DNA of 21,643 nt from an uncultured Ruminococcus sp. (GTDB taxonomy: Bacteria; Bacillota; Clostridia; Oscillospirales; Ruminococcaceae): contig CAMWJT010000003.1 of assembly GCA_947174625.1 (NCBI GenBank), positions 1 to 21,643 on the forward strand, given 5' to 3'. Numbering within the stretch: the first letter of the stretch is position 1; every line of letters begins with the position of its first letter. Shown here in pieces: positions 1 through 10,600 of this stretch. The translations under genes were made by a program, and so were the position numbers. The notes under the pieces were generated by a model that saw only the letters and a list, made by a program, of their open reading frames with translations, had not been told where the DNA came from and searched no databases.

Positions 1-11
1 GGATAATTTAT

Positions 12-2615
12 ATGGATGATTTAGAAATACAAAGAGAGGCTACTATAGAAATTGTTGGTACACAATATGATGGACGGGCAGAAAATCATAAAAATTTGTA
101 TTTACATCAAAAACTTGTGATGAAACATCAAAAAAATAATACTCATGATGATAATGCGATATTGTTGTTTACTGAAGACAATAAAGAACTTGGTTTTATT
201 CCAAGAGGACAGGCATCATTATATGTGCCTGCTATAGATAGTGAAAAGTATAATTTTACTGTTGAAGTCGCAAAAACAGAACCTGATTCTCAAAGACCAA
301 TTCTGCTTGTCCGAATTGTAGCAGAATACAAGCATCTCAGCAAGCAGAATGTCGAAAAAAGTATGATTGATTTTGTGCAAAATATTGTCAATGGTTATTC
401 ACTTTTGGAGAAAGAATATCTGAAATTTATTTGCATGGAATCTGTTGAGATGGACAGTCTTGTATCCTGTTTGAATAAGATAAGATTGATTTATCAACTA
501 TATGTATTGTCTTCTGAATTTATTACTGAAAATCATATTGAGCCAGATACTTCGGAATTTAAGCCGTTTAAGAAAGATGCGTTAATTCTATATATTAAAG
601 ATATGCAATTAGCGATCCGTGAAGTCTTGAAAGAATTACAGAAAATCTATAATGAATTGATTGATATAGAGGACGAAGAAGAATATCAAAGGACACAAAG
701 CGAAATACGTGAAAAAAGAAAACGTTTTCGCCGGCTGAATGATTTATGTGAATCTTATTATGAAACTGTTGAAAATTATGTTACTGTTGTATCTACAGAA
801 ACAGAAGAATTTTTTTCCACTTCGAAAAGAGAGACTGTGAATAACCCTGAATCAGAAGCTATAGATTTGTCAGAACAAGCATTTTTCAATTGGCTTTTAC
901 TAAATGGCGGTGTGAGTAACAATACAGCGAAAGGTTATATTTCTAGTATTCATAACTTGGAAAAACTTTATCAAAGATTGTTTGGTATCAAAAAATCTCT
1001 TCTGGGTGCTGTATCTAAGACTGATGCGAAAGAAATGATAGAAACACTCATTTTAAGAGATGAGTATATTAATGCAAATGCTAGAAGTGGTAGTCTTTTT
1101 ATTGCTTCATTAAACAAATTTGTGCAATTTGCGGATATTTCGGTGGATTTACGCAAAAGGCAGATCAGAACAAAGAATAATCCGGAATTAATAGCTCCTC
1201 AAAAATCTGATATTAAGATTGTTGATTTTAATCATCCAGAAGAATGTATTTCTTGTAAACCGACTTTATTTCAGTTTAAGGGCGGAACATATGCCACTAA
1301 AAGCTGGAGAGATTTATATGTAACATTCCTGAGAGCGATCTATTGTGACAGCCCAAAAAATTCAAATACATTGACAAGTAAAATTGGTAAATCATTATAT
1401 GGAAGAAGCATTGATTTTGCAGACAGCAACTCTGTGAAGGAATTACGCATACCTATCAAAATATTTGAAAATTTCTATGCAGAGAGCAATTTGTCTACAA
1501 TAGATATTATCAAGCGTATAAAATCTTTAATGGATTTATGTTCTGTTGATTACCGCAGTGTGATGATAGAGTATAATACTCAGAAATTGGCAGAGAATTC
1601 ACTGCCTGTTGAAGAAGTGGTGGAAAACAGCAGTAATGCCCCTGATGTGTCAGTAAAATCTACTGAACCGGAAGTTGACAAAACCTTTAAGCCGGATTTT
1701 ACGAGACCATTTGACTTGAAAGAAGCCATTATTGCTATTCTGTCAAGTGATGATACAAAAATCAATCAAAGCCGAGGTTATAAAGGCGGATTAACATCAA
1801 TAGCATTACGAAAACTGATTAAAGAATTTTATGGAAAAACGATTAATCTTTGTACAATCGCTACACTTTGTTTAACAGATGAATCCATTCTGTCAGTTGG
1901 CAAAGGAAGCTATATTCTTAATCAAGCAATGCTTTCTAAGATGGGTGATGAAAGTCCGGAGATAAAAGTTCCGGAACAGCCACATCAGTCCGTAATCGCT
2001 GATGAATTGCCAAAGCAAAATGTTCAAACAGCAACAAATAGTAATTTAGCAGATAAAATTATTGATCTAATTAGGCAAAACAAAGATAACTTGCAGTATC
2101 AGGACGGCTTTAGTTCATACGAAGTAAAATTTCTTCTTACTAATGAAGGTATTCACCCTATTCCAGAAAGTGAGATAGATGCAATTCTATCCGCAAGTGA
2201 CCAACTGAAAGAAATAGAGGATGGATATTATATCTATGATGCTGTAGAAAATCATACTATTGCATCTGGTAAGCTTTCTGAAGATTCTACTTTCTCAGTT
2301 GAAACAAGGCGCATCATACTCAGACTTAATGGGAACATCATCAGGACGAATGGTTGTTCAGATGCATTATGCAAAATTTGTGAGTTTGCAATCAGTTATC
2401 GACCTTTTATTATGGCTAGAATTGCCGGTCAAGGAATTTGCATCAATGGAAATGAAGTATTTTATCGTAAAGTAGTTCCCGTTGCTGGATGCCGTAAATT
2501 ATCCAATGAAGTACAGGTAATGCAGATTGACAGCTATTCCGATCTGCAAGTTATCACAAGCAAAATAAAAGAATATTGTCAGATAGATGACAATCTGATT
2601 ACATTGATTAGTTGA
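12..2615 (+). CDS. HIRAN-domain multi-module protein, first visible gene of the DISARM-like operon
   Basis: Residues about 11-108 read as a HIRAN domain: IVGTQYDG, then a DDNAILLF stretch, then ELGFIPRG. HIRAN domains bind DNA ends or damaged and stalled DNA. Residues about 205-275 are charged and helical, probably coiled coil. Residues about 288-392 (FFNWLLLNGGVSNNTAKGYI) resemble the SAM-like core-binding fold of tyrosine recombinases, but no catalytic recombinase domain follows. Residues about 416-522 form a module starting KPTLFQFKGG and ending near SVMIEY, which I recognise as a recurrent Firmicute accessory domain of unknown function. Two winged-helix-like segments lie at about 567-648 and 679-750. 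The last 100 residues carry C-x4-C-x2-C. No nuclease motif is visible. The reading frame is open to the left window edge, so an earlier start is possible, but HIRAN begins just after this ATG. The downstream gene follows after 17 nt. Inferred role: DNA recognition or an adaptor for the helicases downstream. Confidence 0.8.
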   Translation: MDDLEIQREATIEIVGTQYDGRAENHKNLYLHQKLVMKHQKNNTHDDNAILLFTEDNKELGFIPRGQASLYVPAIDSEKYNFTVEVAKTEPDSQRPILLVRIVAEYKHLSKQNVEKSMIDFVQNIVNGYSLLEKEYLKFICMESVEMDSLVSCLNKIRLIYQLYVLSSEFITENHIEPDTSEFKPFKKDALILYIKDMQLAIREVLKELQKIYNELIDIEDEEEYQRTQSEIREKRKRFRRLNDLCESYYETVENYVTVVSTETEEFFSTSKRETVNNPESEAIDLSEQAFFNWLLLNGGVSNNTAKGYISSIHNLEKLYQRLFGIKKSLLGAVSKTDAKEMIETLILRDEYINANARSGSLFIASLNKFVQFADISVDLRKRQIRTKNNPELIAPQKSDIKIVDFNHPEECISCKPTLFQFKGGTYATKSWRDLYVTFLRAIYCDSPKNSNTLTSKIGKSLYGRSIDFADSNSVKELRIPIKIFENFYAESNLSTIDIIKRIKSLMDLCSVDYRSVMIEYNTQKLAENSLPVEEVVENSSNAPDVSVKSTEPEVDKTFKPDFTRPFDLKEAIIAILSSDDTKINQSRGYKGGLTSIALRKLIKEFYGKTINLCTIATLCLTDESILSVGKGSYILNQAMLSKMGDESPEIKVPEQPHQSVIADELPKQNVQTATNSNLADKIIDLIRQNKDNLQYQDGFSSYEVKFLLTNEGIHPIPESEIDAILSASDQLKEIEDGYYIYDAVENHTIASGKLSEDSTFSVETRRIILRLNGNIIRTNGCSDALCKICEFAISYRPFIMARIAGQGICINGNEVFYRKVVPVAGCRKLSNEVQVMQIDSYSDLQVITSKIKEYCQIDDNLITLIS

Positions 2616-2616
2616 T

Positions 2617-2623
2617 AAGGAGA
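2617..2623 (+). promoter_or_regulatory. Ribosome binding site that fixes the start of the coiled-coil gene
   Basis: AAGGAGA lies 9 nt before the ATG at 2633. A longer reading from a TTG at 2612 would put this site inside the coding region and has no ribosome site of its own at a proper distance, so the ATG at 2633 is preferred. Confidence 0.75.
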
Positions 2624-2632
2624 ATAAGAAAG

Positions 2633-3862
2633 ATGGATAATATCGCAGAAATAAAAAAAAGACTTGATGTGCTTTATCAGGAATATAAAAATAATCGTTT
2701 TTCACTGAATAAAACTAAGACTCAGGAAGTATCAGATCTTTTAGGCAATATCACTTTTGCAAAAGATGCGGATGTTATGGATGTTGCTGAGCAGCTTGCA
2801 AGGTTTTCTGCTGATGTGACACGGATATATTTTTCGTCTCTGACGAAATCAGGAGCTGTTCCTGTTGAACAGCTTGACAATTTATTGAAAGCTTTTTTGT
2901 CCATGGATAAAGATGCAGGGAAATCTCAGTATTATGTGCAGAAATTTGTTTTTGTGCTTTCTTCTGTCATGAAGAATTATCATGAGAAAGCACTGGTATC
3001 AACACAGCTTCCAAAACTTGTCACGTTTATTGCACAATTTGCCATAAAATCAGAAAAAAACAAAAAAAAGTTCCATACTTTAGTCAATAATACAATGGGC
3101 GGAATCTATCTGCTTGACTATTCTAATATCAATCGAAATTCGCTTCTTAATATCTGGAATGTGACAAATTCAATTTATCCTGATTTGTCTGATGCCCGAT
3201 ATGAGGAGTTTATCACAGATTGGGCAAAGAAATATGGATTTGTTCCAGAAAATATCAAAAATTCCAGTCATCAAGAGCCGATTGTTGAAGCGAACAAAAC
3301 AAAAGAAACAAAAGCTGTGTCTGGCAAGTCAGATATAGAAGATTCTGGTCATTCGGACAAAACAGAAGCTATATCAGAGAAATTTATAGAAGCAACGGCA
3401 AATCGTCTCTATTGCAATATTCAGAAAGATTTGTCAGCTCTCGGAGAAGCTATTGTCCCATCGCTGAGTACGATTATTGATTCACTCACGATGGCGAGAA
3501 ATCAGAATCAGGAGCTTTCTGCTGAAAATACTCGATTAAATGCAAGAATTGCCGAACTGGAACAACAGATTCAAGATACAGAGAAGCTTGCTGATCGAGC
3601 TGTTGAACTGGAAAAAATCAATGCTGAACTTGATGAAAAATTAAAAGAAGCATATGCAATCAATAGTCGTGAAGCATCATTGGAAGCCCAGAAGATTCGT
3701 GCGGCTTTCAACAAAGATTTTTCAAACTTATATGAAGACTGGATCGAATATGAATGTTCGGAGGTCAGCGAAATAAATTATAACTCTTTACAGGCAATTA
3801 TTAAAAAGATTTTCCGTGCATTGAAAAGAAATGGTATAGATTTTAAGGGGAATGATGAATGA
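2633..3862 (+). CDS. Helical/coiled-coil protein, probable partner of the adjacent Hsp70-like ATPase
   Basis: A 409-aa protein with no family I recognise. Residues 1-205 are predicted mostly helical. About 206-245 is a polar linker rich in K, E, S and D. About 287-355 has clear heptad character (NQELSAENTRLNARIAELEQ and on). The last 50 residues form a compact, probably helical tail (NLYEDWIEYE). There is no signal peptide or membrane segment, so it should be cytoplasmic. Its stop overlaps the start of the Hsp70-like gene by 4 nt (ATGA), which implies translational coupling and roughly equal amounts of the two proteins. GrpE, the exchange factor of DnaK, also has a long coiled coil followed by a small domain, so a GrpE-like or co-chaperone role is possible; I cannot see a GrpE beta-wing, and this is inference. 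It could equally be a structural scaffold for the complex. The start is the ATG at 2633, not the upstream TTG at 2612. Confidence 0.75.
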   Translation: MDNIAEIKKRLDVLYQEYKNNRFSLNKTKTQEVSDLLGNITFAKDADVMDVAEQLARFSADVTRIYFSSLTKSGAVPVEQLDNLLKAFLSMDKDAGKSQYYVQKFVFVLSSVMKNYHEKALVSTQLPKLVTFIAQFAIKSEKNKKKFHTLVNNTMGGIYLLDYSNINRNSLLNIWNVTNSIYPDLSDARYEEFITDWAKKYGFVPENIKNSSHQEPIVEANKTKETKAVSGKSDIEDSGHSDKTEAISEKFIEATANRLYCNIQKDLSALGEAIVPSLSTIIDSLTMARNQNQELSAENTRLNARIAELEQQIQDTEKLADRAVELEKINAELDEKLKEAYAINSREASLEAQKIRAAFNKDFSNLYEDWIEYECSEVSEINYNSLQAIIKKIFRALKRNGIDFKGNDE

Positions 3863-5298
3863 AAAGTGGCGTATATTATGGAATAGATTTCGGTACAACA
3901 AATACATCTGTGTATTTGTACAATTACGAAAAAGGCAAAGGAACAATCGAAACAGGTTTCGGCACGGATGGGAAAGATCTTACACCATTCAGTTCTTGTA
4001 TTGCCATATCCAGAACAAATCAGAAAGATTTCAAATATGGTCGAGAGATAAAAGAGAAAATTAACGAATATGCAGAGGATTACAGAATTATCACATCTTT
4101 TAAATCTCTGCTTGGTACGGATGAAGAAATTGTTGTTAATGGTATCAGATATGATGGCAAAAAGCTGACTGCATTATTTTTAGCTTATGTCCGGAATACA
4201 GTCCGGAGAGAAAGACCAGATTTTGAAGAAGCCATTTTCTCCATCCCTGTTGATTTTTCTGCCAAAGCAAGAACGGATTTGCTTGAAGCTGCTGAAAGTG
4301 TTGGCATTAAAGTCAAAGGTTTTGTGAGTGAATCGTCTTCCGCCTATATCTCTAAAGTACAGGAGATTAAAGCATTCTCTAAAGTAATGGTGATTGATTT
4401 CGGTGGTGGTACTCTAGATTTGAGTATATTGAATCTCAAACATAATCGGATATATGAAGATGCGGTATATGGTGTAAAATTCGGTGGTGATGATGTTGAC
4501 CAGGAACTTGCTCTGAGAATGATGCCGAGGATTTATCCGGGAATTTCTTTTGAAGAACTCAATCCCAAAAGAAAAGATAAGCTGATGAACGAAGTCGAAC
4601 GGATGAAAATTGAATTTTCTGAATATGATGACTACACAATCACTTTGGGAGAGGGAACAAAGCCGGTAGATATTGATTATGATATGTTTTCAGATATTAT
4701 CACGCCGCTCATGACAAAACGTGTTCTTCCTGCAATTGGAAAAGTGATGGAAAAAGCAAAGGTCAGTCCTGAAACGATTGATGCAGTGATTCTTGCCGGC
4801 GGTTCCAGCGGATTAAGACCCTTTGCAGATATGATTCTTTCCATGTTTGGTGAAGATAAAATTATTTTTGATGATGAAAAAAACAGGTATCAATGGATGG
4901 TTGCCAAGGGAGCAGCAATTACTTCTGCGATGGATTGTGAATTTAAGTTATGCGATGATATTTGTATTCTGCTTAGCGATAAGGAAACATATCCCATTCT
5001 GAAAAGAGATATTCATAAAGTTGGAGATGTAAGTGATAAACTTTCTTTTTCTCTTACGACAGATGATTTTGATGCACATTTTATTTTTACGGATTCCACA
5101 GGAAAAAATCATTATGCTGTAGTCAGTGTAAAAGCCAAAGGTTATATTGATGAAAAATTTTATCTGTCCATGGAAATTGGAAAAGACCAGATTGCACGAG
5201 TAATCATCCAGAATCCGTATATGGGTAATTCCTATCAGGAAGTACAGGAAATCAATAAACTTCGTTTTTACTATGATTTAAATGATATTGAGGGTTAA
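3859..5298 (+). CDS. Hsp70/DnaK-like ATPase with shortened substrate domain
   Basis: The actin/Hsp70 nucleotide fold is clear: phosphate-1 GIDFGTTNT (residues 8-16), phosphate-2 VIDFGGGTLD (178-187) and the adenosine motif LAGGSSG (312-318). Residues matching the DnaK catalytic set are kept: D10, K82 in FKSLLG, E158, D180 and T185, so ATP hydrolysis is expected. The usual EPTAAA segment reads ESSSAY here. The nucleotide domain ends near residue 365. Only about 110 residues follow, predicted as beta strands, so the helical lid of DnaK (about 610-640 aa in total) is absent and the protein ends without an acidic EEVD-like or DnaK-type tail. No DnaJ-like gene is seen nearby. An AAGGGG ribosome site at 3845-3850 lies 8 nt before the ATG, which overlaps the previous stop by 4 nt. 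Inferred role: an ATP-driven sensor or assembly factor dedicated to this operon rather than a general chaperone. Confidence 0.88.
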   Translation: MKSGVYYGIDFGTTNTSVYLYNYEKGKGTIETGFGTDGKDLTPFSSCIAISRTNQKDFKYGREIKEKINEYAEDYRIITSFKSLLGTDEEIVVNGIRYDGKKLTALFLAYVRNTVRRERPDFEEAIFSIPVDFSAKARTDLLEAAESVGIKVKGFVSESSSAYISKVQEIKAFSKVMVIDFGGGTLDLSILNLKHNRIYEDAVYGVKFGGDDVDQELALRMMPRIYPGISFEELNPKRKDKLMNEVERMKIEFSEYDDYTITLGEGTKPVDIDYDMFSDIITPLMTKRVLPAIGKVMEKAKVSPETIDAVILAGGSSGLRPFADMILSMFGEDKIIFDDEKNRYQWMVAKGAAITSAMDCEFKLCDDICILLSDKETYPILKRDIHKVGDVSDKLSFSLTTDDFDAHFIFTDSTGKNHYAVVSVKAKGYIDEKFYLSMEIGKDQIARVIIQNPYMGNSYQEVQEINKLRFYYDLNDIEG

Positions 5299-5301
5299 GA
5301 C

Positions 5302-7647
5302 ATGGAATCAAATATTAATATTATTTCTAATATTTATATCAGAAGTAATTCTGATATTCGGAAAGACAAAAATTATACACAAAAAATTACTGGAGCAAAC
5401 ATGCTTCAGAAGATTAAAGAAAAATATTATGGATTTGAAATGATTCCACTAACAGATGTACAGGAAAATATTGTCGAAAAAAGAAAAAATTGTGAAAAGG
5501 CGAAAAACGGAGAAAAATCTTATGGAGCTGTTCTCGTTAATGGTTTGATGCAATGGGTGAATCGCTGTGAATATACGAATTGTCAGAATTATCCATGCAA
5601 AAGGAATCATCAAGTCATTCCACGAGAAACGACAGAAGGAGATACTGAAGAAGAAAAGGAAAATCTGCAAGAATTTTTTAATTCGCTGGGCATTGATATT
5701 CAGGGGGATATTCCTGTATTTAAGCGGGATAAGCACCCGGCGAAAGTCAATGTTATTGAAGAACAGCCTAAGAAATATACTGCACCATCTGAACAGCTTG
5801 TTCCGGAATTGAATGTATCTAATAGAAAATATGTTGAAATTACTGAACCGGATTGTATTATTCATGCGCCTTTAGGTTCTCATATTATTCTTAATTCTGG
5901 TCCAGGTACTGGAAAAACCTATACAATCATTCAGAGGTTAATTTATATTCTTGCTAATCAGCTCTGTCCGGCTGATGAAATTTATATTCTTTGCTATACA
6001 CGCTCCGCTAAGAAAGTCATTGAGATGCAGATCGATGATGCTGTGACTAACGGATTGATTCCGCCTTCTGCTAAAAATATCTATGTTCTGACTTTTGATT
6101 CCTATGCAGCTTATTTTCTTATGGAAATGAAGGAGCAGGGAGTTATCACGGAAGATTTTTCCGGTTATAATTATAACGATCGAATTAAATTATTGAATCA
6201 GCATATCTCAAAAGAGGATTTTGAAGGGATAGGCTATTTCATTGTTGATGAAATTCAGGATCTTGTGAATGAACGTGCTGAAATGGTATTACATATCCTC
6301 AGACACTTGCAATGCGGTTATCTGTTCGCTGGAGACCGATGTCAGGCAATTTATGACTATGAAGCGGATGATGATGCCACATTGGATTCTGTAGAATTCT
6401 ACAAACGTGCTGAAAAACTGTTTCCAGAAGATATGATGAGATATGAAATTGTAAGCAACAGACGGCAAACACCTGAGCTAGCGGAGGAATCCGCTAAAAT
6501 GCGTCAAGTACTGCTGAACAAAAGTTTTCTTGAACAAAATCAGTACGCTAATGATATGATAAAACAATATACTGAAAATATCGGGATAGAAAAATATATA
6601 CAAATGCTTTCTCAATCCCCGTCAGGTTCTACTGCAATACTGTGCCGTACAAACGGAGAAGCCGAATATATCAGCAATTTGCTCTGTGAAAAGAAGATTC
6701 CGCATATCCTGAACAGAGGTGTGAATCAAATGAATCCTCTTCCAAGATGGATTGCAGATGTATTCTGGGATTACTGTCGTGAAACAATCAGCAGAAATGA
6801 TTTTATGGAACGTTTCCAGTTCAGATGTAATTCTTCTCTGAATCCTGAAATACTCTGGAAATTCTTCTGTCAGATGACAAAATCGAAAGATGAAACCATT
6901 ATCTACATGGATAAATTAATTTCCGCACTCACAATCGTCAATAATATTCCAGGTGATTTTTATGAAGCATCTCCTCTGCTTACTGTTTCTACGATACATA
7001 AGGCAAAGGGCAGTGAATTTGATAGAGTAATCCTTATTGAATCAAATATTCCATCTTCTGCCAATAGTGCTGAAGAAGCAAGAATCAGATATGTTGCTTT
7101 GACTCGTCCGAAATCTCAGCTGATTACAATGAAGAAAAAAGTAAAATATTTTAAGCGAATCCAATCAGGACGTATCCTGGAAACAGGGATGTACAAAAAT
7201 AAGTTATATAAGACAAAATACAAGTATTGTAAAAGCATTGCTGTTGGTCTGAATGGAGATATTGATCAGACTTCATTTGTTTCAGATATTTCAGATAATT
7301 TTGCATCTGTTCTTGATTTGCAGGAATATATCACACAACATATACATCTTTATGATCGGCTGATTGCGGAACGTTCTTCTCGTACCGAATTGTATCATAT
7401 GATTCATAAAGGAAAATATATCGGTTCACTTTCAAAACAAATGCTGAATGATCTAACGATTGGCGTAAAATCCACGGATTATAAATATAATCTTCCTGAG
7501 CGATTAGAAAATCTTTATGTCAGCGGAATTACGACTGAGATATTAAAAAAGTCCAACGAAAATATCCCTGTTGAATTCCAGAAGTCAAGAATCTGTTTCG
7601 GAATACAGATTACGGGACTTGCAGAACTTAAATTTGAAAAGAAGTGA
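5302..7647 (+). CDS. UvrD/Rep-like superfamily 1 DNA helicase with N-terminal Cys cluster
   Basis: All main SF1A motifs are present in order: Walker A GPGTGKT (200-206), Ia ILCYTRSAKK, Ib LTFDSYA, II VDEIQD (315-320), III AGDRCQAIYDY (343-353), IV SNRRQ, V TIHKAKGSEFDRVIL (564-578) and VI YVALTRPK (597-604). The protein should therefore be an ATP-dependent 3'-5' single-stranded DNA translocase or helicase. The first 190 residues are not UvrD-like and contain C89-x4-C94-x4-C99-x3-H103, a possible zinc site, within a segment that reads AVLVNGLMQWVNRC. About 150 residues after motif VI have no nuclease motif I can see, in contrast to AddA/RecB. Upstream there are 3 nt to the Hsp70 stop, with GAGGG at 5290-5294 as ribosome site; downstream there are 4 nt to drmA. 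The tight spacing suggests it acts together with the DrmA-like helicase. Confidence 0.9.
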   Translation: MESNINIISNIYIRSNSDIRKDKNYTQKITGANMLQKIKEKYYGFEMIPLTDVQENIVEKRKNCEKAKNGEKSYGAVLVNGLMQWVNRCEYTNCQNYPCKRNHQVIPRETTEGDTEEEKENLQEFFNSLGIDIQGDIPVFKRDKHPAKVNVIEEQPKKYTAPSEQLVPELNVSNRKYVEITEPDCIIHAPLGSHIILNSGPGTGKTYTIIQRLIYILANQLCPADEIYILCYTRSAKKVIEMQIDDAVTNGLIPPSAKNIYVLTFDSYAAYFLMEMKEQGVITEDFSGYNYNDRIKLLNQHISKEDFEGIGYFIVDEIQDLVNERAEMVLHILRHLQCGYLFAGDRCQAIYDYEADDDATLDSVEFYKRAEKLFPEDMMRYEIVSNRRQTPELAEESAKMRQVLLNKSFLEQNQYANDMIKQYTENIGIEKYIQMLSQSPSGSTAILCRTNGEAEYISNLLCEKKIPHILNRGVNQMNPLPRWIADVFWDYCRETISRNDFMERFQFRCNSSLNPEILWKFFCQMTKSKDETIIYMDKLISALTIVNNIPGDFYEASPLLTVSTIHKAKGSEFDRVILIESNIPSSANSAEEARIRYVALTRPKSQLITMKKKVKYFKRIQSGRILETGMYKNKLYKTKYKYCKSIAVGLNGDIDQTSFVSDISDNFASVLDLQEYITQHIHLYDRLIAERSSRTELYHMIHKGKYIGSLSKQMLNDLTIGVKSTDYKYNLPERLENLYVSGITTEILKKSNENIPVEFQKSRICFGIQITGLAELKFEKK

Positions 7648-7651
7648 GGAT

Positions 7652-10600
7652 ATGTCGAATTTTAGAGATTTTTATCATACCATAGATGATATTATCCGGC
7701 ATCTCAAAATGGATTTCATTGGTCCGATAGAGACGCATGAAGTTATCGAAATTGAAGACCCATTAAGTCGATATTCACTCGGTATTCTATGGGCGCAGCC
7801 TAAGGATAAAAGCACGGAATCCATCGAGATTACAGATTCAATGGAAGAACTGTTTGAAGATGAGCTGGAAAATGTCGAAGAATTAAAGAACCTGAGTATA
7901 TTCAAGCCTTCTTCTATGGGACTGTCTTTTTCTGTATCTTCTGGGGATGAAATCCGGATTTCCTTTTCCTATGCGGTATATCATCATACAGAGTACCAGA
8001 TTGAAGAAAATGATAAGCCCAGGCATTCTTATTCTCGCGAAGCAAAAAATTTTTCTACAAGTATTTCTGTTCCGGATAAAATCTGCAATCAGATAATCTC
8101 ACAGACAGAACAGAATATCGCTGTATATCTTCATGTCAGAAATATCAATTCTGATGGCAGTAAGCTCGTTACAATTTCCGTGCTGAATAAGCATAAAGCA
8201 AGTAATGAATTCATTGAAAGCAATATTCATGCACTTTTTCAATGTGAATTATCTGTCAGAAGTCAGAAAGGCTTTATTCCCGTCTATCAGAGAAACATTC
8301 ACAAGTCATTCGAAGAGGAAAAAAACGATATGCTTTATGATTCTATCAATAATTATTCCTATGGACATGGCTGTTCATCAATGTATATCGAAAAACACGG
8401 CATAATCGAAGAAATCAGAAGTGAGTTTATCCCTCAGTACCGCATGTTTCAGATGATGCCCAAACTTCTGAATCATGCGGTATATTTATCAATGCAGTAC
8501 TGGAAACAGGCTGATCGAGTGACAGCTTGTCAGCAGTTGCGTGATTTTATTTCACAGTATGAACAGTGGTATCAGCAATTAAAACAGCATACGGAACTGA
8601 TCCGCAAATATCCTGAACCGGCAAAGGAATCTTTCGCCAATATTGAGCGATGTATGCAACGTCTTTCTCAGGGGATTAGCGTTCTGCAAACGAACGATAT
8701 TGCATGGAAAGCATTTCAATATATGAACGAATCCATGCTGATACAGAGAGTCAGAACCAAACACTGTTCTCCTGATTCAGTCAGATGGTATCCGTTCCAG
8801 ATGGCATATATTCTGCAAATCATTCCGGATATTGTTGAGAATCAATCGCCGTTTCATCATGATGTCGATCTGTTATGGTTTCCGACTGGTGGAGGCAAGA
8901 CAGAAGCTTATTTAGGATTATCTGCTTTTACAATTTTTTATCGAAGATTAAGCGAAAAAAATCCGGATGGTGTGACGATTATTATGCGTTATACGCTCAG
9001 ACTGCTTACACTACAGCAGTTTGAGAGAGCAACAGCATTAATCTGTGCTTGTGAGTATATGCGGAAACAGTATCAGCTTCCTGGTGAAGAAATTTCCATT
9101 GGCTTATGGATTGGTTCAGGGATGACTCCAAATCATATTAAAGATGCAGAAGAAACTTTGAAAAAACTCAGGGAAGATTCTACTGCTCCCATCTATGAAG
9201 CAAATCCTGTGCAGATTACGAAATGTCCATGGTGTGGTGCAGAAATCGGTATCGGTGGATATTCCATTCAGCATGATTCAATGAATATTTCCTGCTGTAA
9301 TAATCCCGAATGCGAATTTCATGCGCATCTTCCGATTTATATTGTCGATGATGATATTTACCAGGTTACTCCAACATTTCTTCTGAGTACAGTAGATAAG
9401 TTTGCAAGAATCACTTGGGAAGAAAAATCCGGAAATCTTCTCGGTGCGAATGGTCATAAGCCTCCGGAATTAATCATTCAGGATGAACTGCATCTGATTT
9501 CCGGACCACTCGGTTCAATTACGGGCATTTACGAAATGGCAATAGAGCAGATTTGTCAGCATTATGGTCATACGCCTAAAATGATTGCTTCAACTGCAAC
9601 AGTTAAAAATGCGGATCGGCAGATTAAAATACTCTATAATCGGAATATGATTCAATTTCCTCCGAATGGCTTATCACAGAAAGATTCATTCTTTGCTGTG
9701 GAAGCTGATGAACGTCAGCGACCGGCAAGAACATATATCGGAATATGCGCAACAGGTTCCGGCACATCGGAAATGCTGATTAAGATTTTTGCCTTGCTGA
9801 CCTTTATGAAACATCTTTATCTGAAACAGAACCGTTCTGCAGAAGTGATTGATCAGTTTTATACTTATGTCGGATATTTCAATTCTCTGAAAGAACTCGG
9901 CTCAAATTCGATTATTATTTCCGATAGAATTTCATCAGAAATCAAATATCTTACCACTTATAAATTCCGGAAAGAAGCAGAGCAGTATCATCTGAAAGTA
10001 AGCGGAAAAGATGCAGATATTCCACCCTATCTGAAAAATAACGAACTGACAAGCCGGAATCCTGCAAAAGAAATCAAAAACGTCCTCGAACGTTTAACGC
10101 ATTCATTTACTGATCCGGATTGCTATGATTATATTATGGCTTCTAATATGCTCTCTGTCGGAATTGATATTGACCGATTAGGCGTAATGTGTGTATATGG
10201 TCAACCTAAATCCAATTCGGAGTATATTCAGGCAACAAGCCGTGTGGGTCGAACAAATCCCGGACTTGTCTTATCATTGTATAATGGTATGCGTTCGAGA
10301 GATAAATCCTACTATGAACAGTTTGAATATTATCATAGTACATTTTATAAGTATGTCGAATCAACCAGTGTAACATCGTATTCCCCTCGTGCGATAGAAA
10401 AGACTCTGCATTGTGCAATGATGGCAATTATCCGGCATACTGTACACAGATATAATTCCAATGAAAGTGCTCGTCAGTTCAGACAAGACGACATTGAAAT
10501 TGAACACATTAAACAAATTATACTCCAGCGAGTCGAGGATATTGAACCCCATATGAAAGAATTCGCTGAAGAATGGCTGGATTATTATCTTAAATGCTGG

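Noticed and set aside
5449..5865. A 138-codon open frame on the - strand inside the UvrD-like gene
   Set aside because: The opposite frame encodes the helicase N-terminus in a continuous gene; the antisense product is low-complexity, F/I/R-rich and without a ribosome site.
7571..7651. Longer drmA start at a TTG
   Set aside because: It would overlap the helicase gene by 77 nt; the ATG at 7652 has normal operon spacing.
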